Shown in pieces: positions 14,369 to 15,105 of a DNA stretch of 15,105 nucleotides. A program made the position numbers and the translations under genes. The notes under the pieces were generated by a model. That model was not told the origin of the DNA. It did no database searches and worked only from the letters and a program-made list of their open reading frames with translations. Source of the stretch: Actinomycetota bacterium (GTDB lineage Bacteria > Actinomycetota > Geothermincolia > Fen-727 > JAQURN01); the NCBI GenBank assembly GCA_028715585.1, contig JAQURN010000015.1, forward strand, positions 1-15,105, read 5' to 3'. Every line of letters starts with the position of its first letter. Within the stretch, counting starts at the first letter, position 1.

Positions 14369-15105
14369 TTACCTCCCAATGAAACCTTCGTAATGTCTCA
14401 TTTGCATCTGTGACTCTATCTGGGCCATGGTATCGAGAGCCACACCCACGATAATTAATACCGCCGCGCCCCCTATGGGGACTTGTTGAGTGCCAAATGC
14501 CACAAACATAATCGCCGGTATGAGCGCGATTATCGCAAGGTATATCGAGCCAGGTAGATTGACCCTATTGAGCGTCTTGGCGATGTAATTCGTCGTGGCT
14601 ATTCCCGGTCTCGTCCCAGGAATGAAGCCACCATATTTTTTTAGGTTGTCAGAAAGCTCGAAGGGGTCAAAAGTTATCGCGGTATAGAAATAAGCAAAGA
14701 AGATAATCAGCGCGGTATAAACGACAAAATAAAGCCACGAACCCTCCATAAACTTGCTCGCGAAATCGGTAAGAGAAGGAAAGAAATTAGCAAGAATAGT
14801 GGGGAAATAAAGAACTGCCGACGCGAATATTATGGGAATGACCCCGGCGGTATTTACCTTTAGAGGAATATAGGTGCTCGCGCCTGAGTAAATCTTCCTC
14901 CCTCGCACTTGCTTCGCGTACTGCACCGGTATTCGCCTTTCCCCTCGCTCTATATACACAACCCCCGCAATAATACCCAAGGCTAATGCCACAATCAGAA
15001 TTACCAGCGCCGGATTCAGGGCATAAACCGTCCTGACTAAATTGGCTCCCTCCGCCGGCATGGTGGAGATTACACTCACGAAAATCAGGATGGACATACC
15101 ATTCC
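14369..15105 (-). CDS. secY: Preprotein translocase subunit SecY, 5' end outside window
   Basis: The C-terminal part (about 244 residues) of the channel subunit of the Sec translocon is present. The frame is open to the window edge, and its first residues (NGMSILIF) match the GNGIS motif inside the protein. The ATG at 15097 is therefore internal, not the start. The part seen covers roughly TM5 to TM10. Family blocks include VYIERGERRIPVQYAKQVRG, YIPLKVNTAGVIPIIFAS, FYTAITFDPFELSDNLKK and the cytoplasmic loop GGFIPGTRPG with the arginine important for SecA-driven export. The end is usual for the family (MRHYEGFIGR). It precedes adk in standard spc order. Confidence 0.97.
   Translation of the reverse strand, partial: NGMSILIFVSVISTMPAEGANLVRTVYALNPALVILIVALALGIIAGVVYIERGERRIPVQYAKQVRGRKIYSGASTYIPLKVNTAGVIPIIFASAVLYFPTILANFFPSLTDFASKFMEGSWLYFVVYTALIIFFAYFYTAITFDPFELSDNLKKYGGFIPGTRPGIATTNYIAKTLNRVNLPGSIYLAIIALIPAIMFVAFGTQQVPIGGAAVLIIVGVALDTMAQIESQMQMRHYEGFIGR

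Overview
The window is a piece of a bacterial chromosome. Its right two fifths is the distal end of the spc/alpha ribosomal protein supercluster. All of it lies on the minus strand, transcribed from the right edge towards about 9690: secY (partial), adk, map, infA, rpmJ, rpsM, rpsK, rpsD, rpoA, rplQ. The genes are tightly spaced or overlapping. An L17 that begins MPKPKKGPRLGG, rpsD placed between rpsK and rpoA, a zinc-ribbon S4 and a cysteine-containing adenylate kinase LID suggest a Gram-positive lineage, possibly a deep-branching actinobacterium or a clostridial relative. This is inference from a few sequence traits, not a firm placement. Several genes use TTG or GTG starts backed by good ribosome binding sites.

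The middle (4304-9673) carries four accessory genes. Two run on the plus strand: a fold-type I aminotransferase followed by a bacterial member of the translin family. Facing them on the minus strand is a large sensor phosphatase (N-terminal helical domain, GAF, GAF, PAS, SpoIIE-type PP2C), probably a regulator of a stress-type anti-sigma switch. Next to rplQ lies a short plus-strand gene for an unrecognised protein with two membrane segments.

The left part holds hppA on the minus strand, a membrane pyrophosphatase with the K+-dependent signature and a glutamate position typical of Na+-type pumps. Beyond it is a decayed ISLre2-family transposase (one frameshift and one in-frame stop). Its ribosome binding site lies in a long inverted repeat that could mask it in read-through transcripts.

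The left edge (1-360) has no credible protein gene. It holds a 60-bp element present twice with perfect identity. On the minus strand the second copy sits between a good promoter (about 331-359) and an intrinsic terminator (about 119-145), so a roughly 200-nt non-coding RNA is predicted, with a second, partial unit at the window edge. I could not match it to a known RNA family, and it is the best candidate here for something undescribed.
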